A stretch of DNA of 64,000 bases from Neospora caninum Liverpool (lineage: Eukaryota > Apicomplexa > Conoidasida > Eucoccidiorida > Sarcocystidae), in the NCBI RefSeq assembly GCF_000208865.1, contig NC_018394.1:2069964-2133963 (forward strand), read 5' to 3'. Numbering within the stretch: position 1 is the stretch's first letter; the number at the start of each line of letters is the position of its first letter. The position numbers and the translations under genes were made by a program. Shown in pieces: positions 61,101-64,000 of the stretch. The notes beneath the pieces were generated by a model that saw only the letters and a program-made list of their open reading frames with translations, ran no database searches and was not told the origin of the DNA.

Positions 61101-64000
61101 CCTCAACGACCTCCTCCAGGTACCGTGAGCACATCCAAAAACCCACGCTCTGCACAGTGTATGCTCAATATACACCCCTGTGATAATACAGGCAAATAGA
61201 AATGAAGCAGTGTGCGCCGAAGCGCATGCCAGGTAACGTACGGTGGGGTCCTCGGGAAGGTTCCGCTCATAGCGCAGGATTGCTTCGTTGTTGCCTCGTC
61301 CCGCGGAGGCAAACGACGAAACAGACACCCGAATAACGGGCCCCCTTATACGCCGCAGTTCCGCTTTCACATCTTCGCCTTTGCGAATGGACACATAGTC
61401 CAGTCGCTTGGCTGCACGGCAGAAGAATAGGAACGCACGAAGACGTAAGGCAAACAGAAAGCGTTATTAGAATCCGTACCCTACCAATCGCCGTTCCCTC
61501 AGTCGGCGAATTTATCACACACATCGTTGGCTGGTAAAAGCGCCATAAAGTTTGAAGACGACTCAGGAAACGACGAACATATAAGTCGCCATGCGGCGTT
61601 TGCACAGTAGCGAACGTTCCCTCGATTCGCACAAACCATGGCTCTACAAAGATGCCCCTTGCGCCCGACCTAGCGGGACTTCCGAACTCGAAGACCCGGT
61701 GTCGACAGAGCCAGTAAACACATAGAGAGCGTAATACAACATCTTGCTTCCCTAGCAAACACTTACCTCTCTGGGTCATATAAAGACTTCGTAGCCCAAG
61801 ACAGGAGAACGTCAGAGTGCACATGTTCACCACCGGGCGCATCGGGAAGGCCGGAATCAGTTGCGCGTCTCGCTTCCGAATGAGCTCCAGCATCAACAAG
61901 ACATCACCCAAGTGTCTGTTCGCATATTTGCCTCCCCGCAGCTTGATCCACCGAGGCTCGGCCACTGTTGGGGCTTCTCCAGGCTGAGCCATACAAAAAG
62001 GCAAAAACCTTCAACAAACACTTAACTCCCAAGAGAAAACACGAGCTGCATTTGCCACATACCTGCTCGACTCCCCCTACACCAAAAGAGAGGAGAAACG
62101 AGTTTTGCATAAGAAAGGAGGAACGCGCTCTTTCACGTGCACCGGTCTCAAGGAAATTCTGTCGACAGAAACAACATGAATGCCAACGCGTCTTCAGAGT
62201 ACTGTTCTTCTTCTGACCTTGAGCCGTCCTCTCAGTCGATCGTAGTGACACGTCGCCCGGCCGAGGAACTGCGTCCCCCAGGAGCGCTGCTCGTAGAGAG
62301 TAACTACAATGGGAGCAACGGTCGGCAGCCTCGAGACGGGATCCGTCTGCAGTCGGACAACGCCACCCCACAAGGCGCACGATCATGAAAAGGAGCAGAA
62401 GGAATCCGTCGCTGTGGGGGCGGCGCCACAAGACTGGAGGGTGCAGCCTCCAATATTTGTCCGGCACGAAACCCGGTAAAAAATGAGACGCAGGCACCAC
62501 CACCCTGCAGGGCAGCACGCCACAAGGCATTCGCGAAAAGCAGAAACAAAAGCCTCCCGCACCTGCCTGGTCGTAGATAAGGGTGGCAGGAAATGAACGT
62601 TGGTGAAAGTCTTCCGTCGTGCATGCACAAGGAAACGGAAGCCCTACCATCATCGTAATGTCGAGGAGGAGACAGTCCATGAAGACAGGGCTGGATGTCT
62701 GCTCAAAGACTTCTGTCTCTCGTGCATTCCCCGCACACGCCACCTGAGTGTACGCGCGAACAGCGGCAAGGGCACAGCAAGCTGGACAGGCAGAAGAACC
62801 TGCAGACCCCCAAATCTGAACGACAGCATACCCACCTCTGATTGCTCGACGCAGCACACACGTCTCTCCCCTCACGCTGCAGCACTCAGGGCGCCGCGGG
62901 AGTCCCGGGGACGCCATTCGAGTTTTTACCAGTCCAAAATGGCAGGGGGAAACGTGTGCGGGAGTTGCTGCGTATCTAATGCAGAGACACCTCAATGTTA
63001 GCCCAACTTCGCTTGCTTGTCCCCCGCTCGTAGGTCCCGCCAAAGGATCCCCTCGTTACAGTCGGACAGGCCGCTCAACGGCCCTTCTGCACACGCGGCA
63101 TCACACACCTGGACGAAAGGGTTTGGGAGGGCTCCGCTCGGAGACAAGAGATTGCGAGCTGCGTAGACATAGGCCCGCAGCTGATAGTCCACTGCAGTCA
63201 CATGCTTGCGCCTGAAAATCGGAAAAGTTGGAGGAAAAGACACCTCCCGGTTACACGGTTCCATTCCCAAACGCACCGAACGCTTGTGTCACTGAAGCGC
63301 CGATCGGTGTTCACTGGCTGGAACAACCTGGCAACATCAACGCCGAGGAAACAGTCACGGGATCTTCGCAGAAATGTTCCGCAGTACCAACGCACCGAAC
63401 AGCCCGGCGGCAGGCAGAAAGAAGACATACAGCCAAAACAAACAACAAAGGAAGGTCCATCGCAATGCTACGTGGGACGCCGTGCAGTCACACCATGCAC
63501 GCTCTCCAGCAGCCGCTTCGTGCGAGTGCGAGTAATCAAGTACACGCACAGATCCTCCAGAACAGTTTTTTCCATGCTCACTTTGAACGTGCGAACGATT
63601 CGACCTTCGACTTTTCAATGCACATGAGAATAGCTGGAGCGGGTTTCATGCTCTCAAAAGGCGGTGTAGAGATAAGCGGCACCCACACCGGAGTACGGGG
63701 GTTGTTGTGCGTATGTACAGGTACCTTCGACATCCTAGGAAAACGCAAATCCAGCAAGAGCGCATCGTTGGAAAAAACCGTATGTCACCAACGCTTTCAG
63801 GAGTCGACAAATCAGCTCCTCAGAGGATTCAGATTCCCCAACTCGAGTTCTGATTGGAAGGCGCTGGGCATCTGGTTCCATCTGAAGTCGAATACGGAAT
63901 CCGTTGAGGGAAACCGAATAAGCATTTGTAAAGCGCTACATCCTACTTCGCACCCCAGCCACGTGTCTATTCCCAGATAGATACCTGAGCGCGGTCTCCC
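55181..64000 (-). CDS. Ferlin (multi-C2, C-terminal membrane anchor), 5' end outside window
   Basis: Ferlins are tail-anchored multi-C2 proteins that drive vesicle fusion; in coccidia they act in secretion of invasion organelles. Exons from the 3' end, all phase-matched: 55181-55258, 55425-55550, 56102-56278, 56506-56779, 57070-57264, 57725-57909, 58305-58507, 58764-58960, 59432-59562, 59739-59896, 60154-60307, 60779-60898. Further exons near 60955-61082, 61247-61410, 61767-61986, ~62575-62700, ~63090-63226 and ~63580-63740 are clear in content but less exact in borders; the 60955/60898 join does not close in phase. C2 domains: VTAVDYQLRAYVYAARNLL; RPVVNMCTLTFSCLGLRSLY through the C2 closing KWYR; KLMKIRVYVIRAISLYVGDD to GSTCIDLEER; VIVWGARNLAVKILGKDFID to ASFVGEV. 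The end, LRVDYRPLWYW then VRVAAVVFLCIWVFVVAFLY, is the single membrane anchor, followed by PSLLG. Which coccidian ferlin this is cannot be decided here. Confidence 0.9.

Overview
The window looks like nuclear DNA of a cyst-forming coccidian, most likely Toxoplasma gondii or a close relative such as Hammondia or Neospora. Four things point there. Genes are rich in short introns with gtaag/gtgag donors and ag acceptors. Base composition is about half GC, with (TA)n microsatellites in introns and spacers. Proteins carry long low-complexity insertions. Two short nuclear copies of mitochondrial coxI/cob sequence (NUMTs) are present. No bacterial, CRISPR or transposon features are visible. I could not separate the species without a search.

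Layout. (1) About 1-7045, + strand: an exon-rich Sel1-like-repeat (SLR) protein whose 5' end probably lies outside the window. (2) 7046-11849: mostly non-coding and AT-rich, with a series of unusually stop-free + strand pieces at 8.6-10.1 kb that may be an unrecognised gene. (3) 11850-14084, - strand: a single-exon secreted protein with a signal peptide, a helical core and a Gly/Leu decapeptide repeat. (4) 16817-19642, - strand: a complete five-exon otubain (OTU-family deubiquitinase). (5) 22167-24714, + strand: a complete four-exon COPI-associated membrane protein with a degenerate EF-hand tail. (6) 24715-29264: spacer with a poly-G run and a chimeric coxI/cob NUMT. (7) 29265-34670, + strand: a two-exon, 1665-residue protein with a probable split PH domain. 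(8) 38663-53618, + strand: a many-exon leucine-rich-repeat protein collinear with animal LRRC9, with a coxI NUMT in one intron. (9) 55181 to beyond 64000, - strand: a ferlin (multi-C2, C-terminal membrane anchor) whose 5' end is cut by the window edge.

Most exon joins were checked by hand. Donor and acceptor positions were read from the sequence, codon phase was required to match across each intron, and the joined peptide had to continue the family pattern. The otubain, the COPI-associated protein, the split-PH gene, the second half of the LRRC9-like gene and the 3' part of the ferlin satisfy this throughout. Joins that do not resolve are stated in the entries.

The genes do not form a pathway. 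The themes are membrane traffic (ferlin, COPI-associated protein, probable PH protein, secreted protein), ubiquitin removal (otubain), repeat scaffolds (SLR protein) and the flagellar axoneme (LRRC9-like), the last notable because coccidia build flagella only in male gametes.
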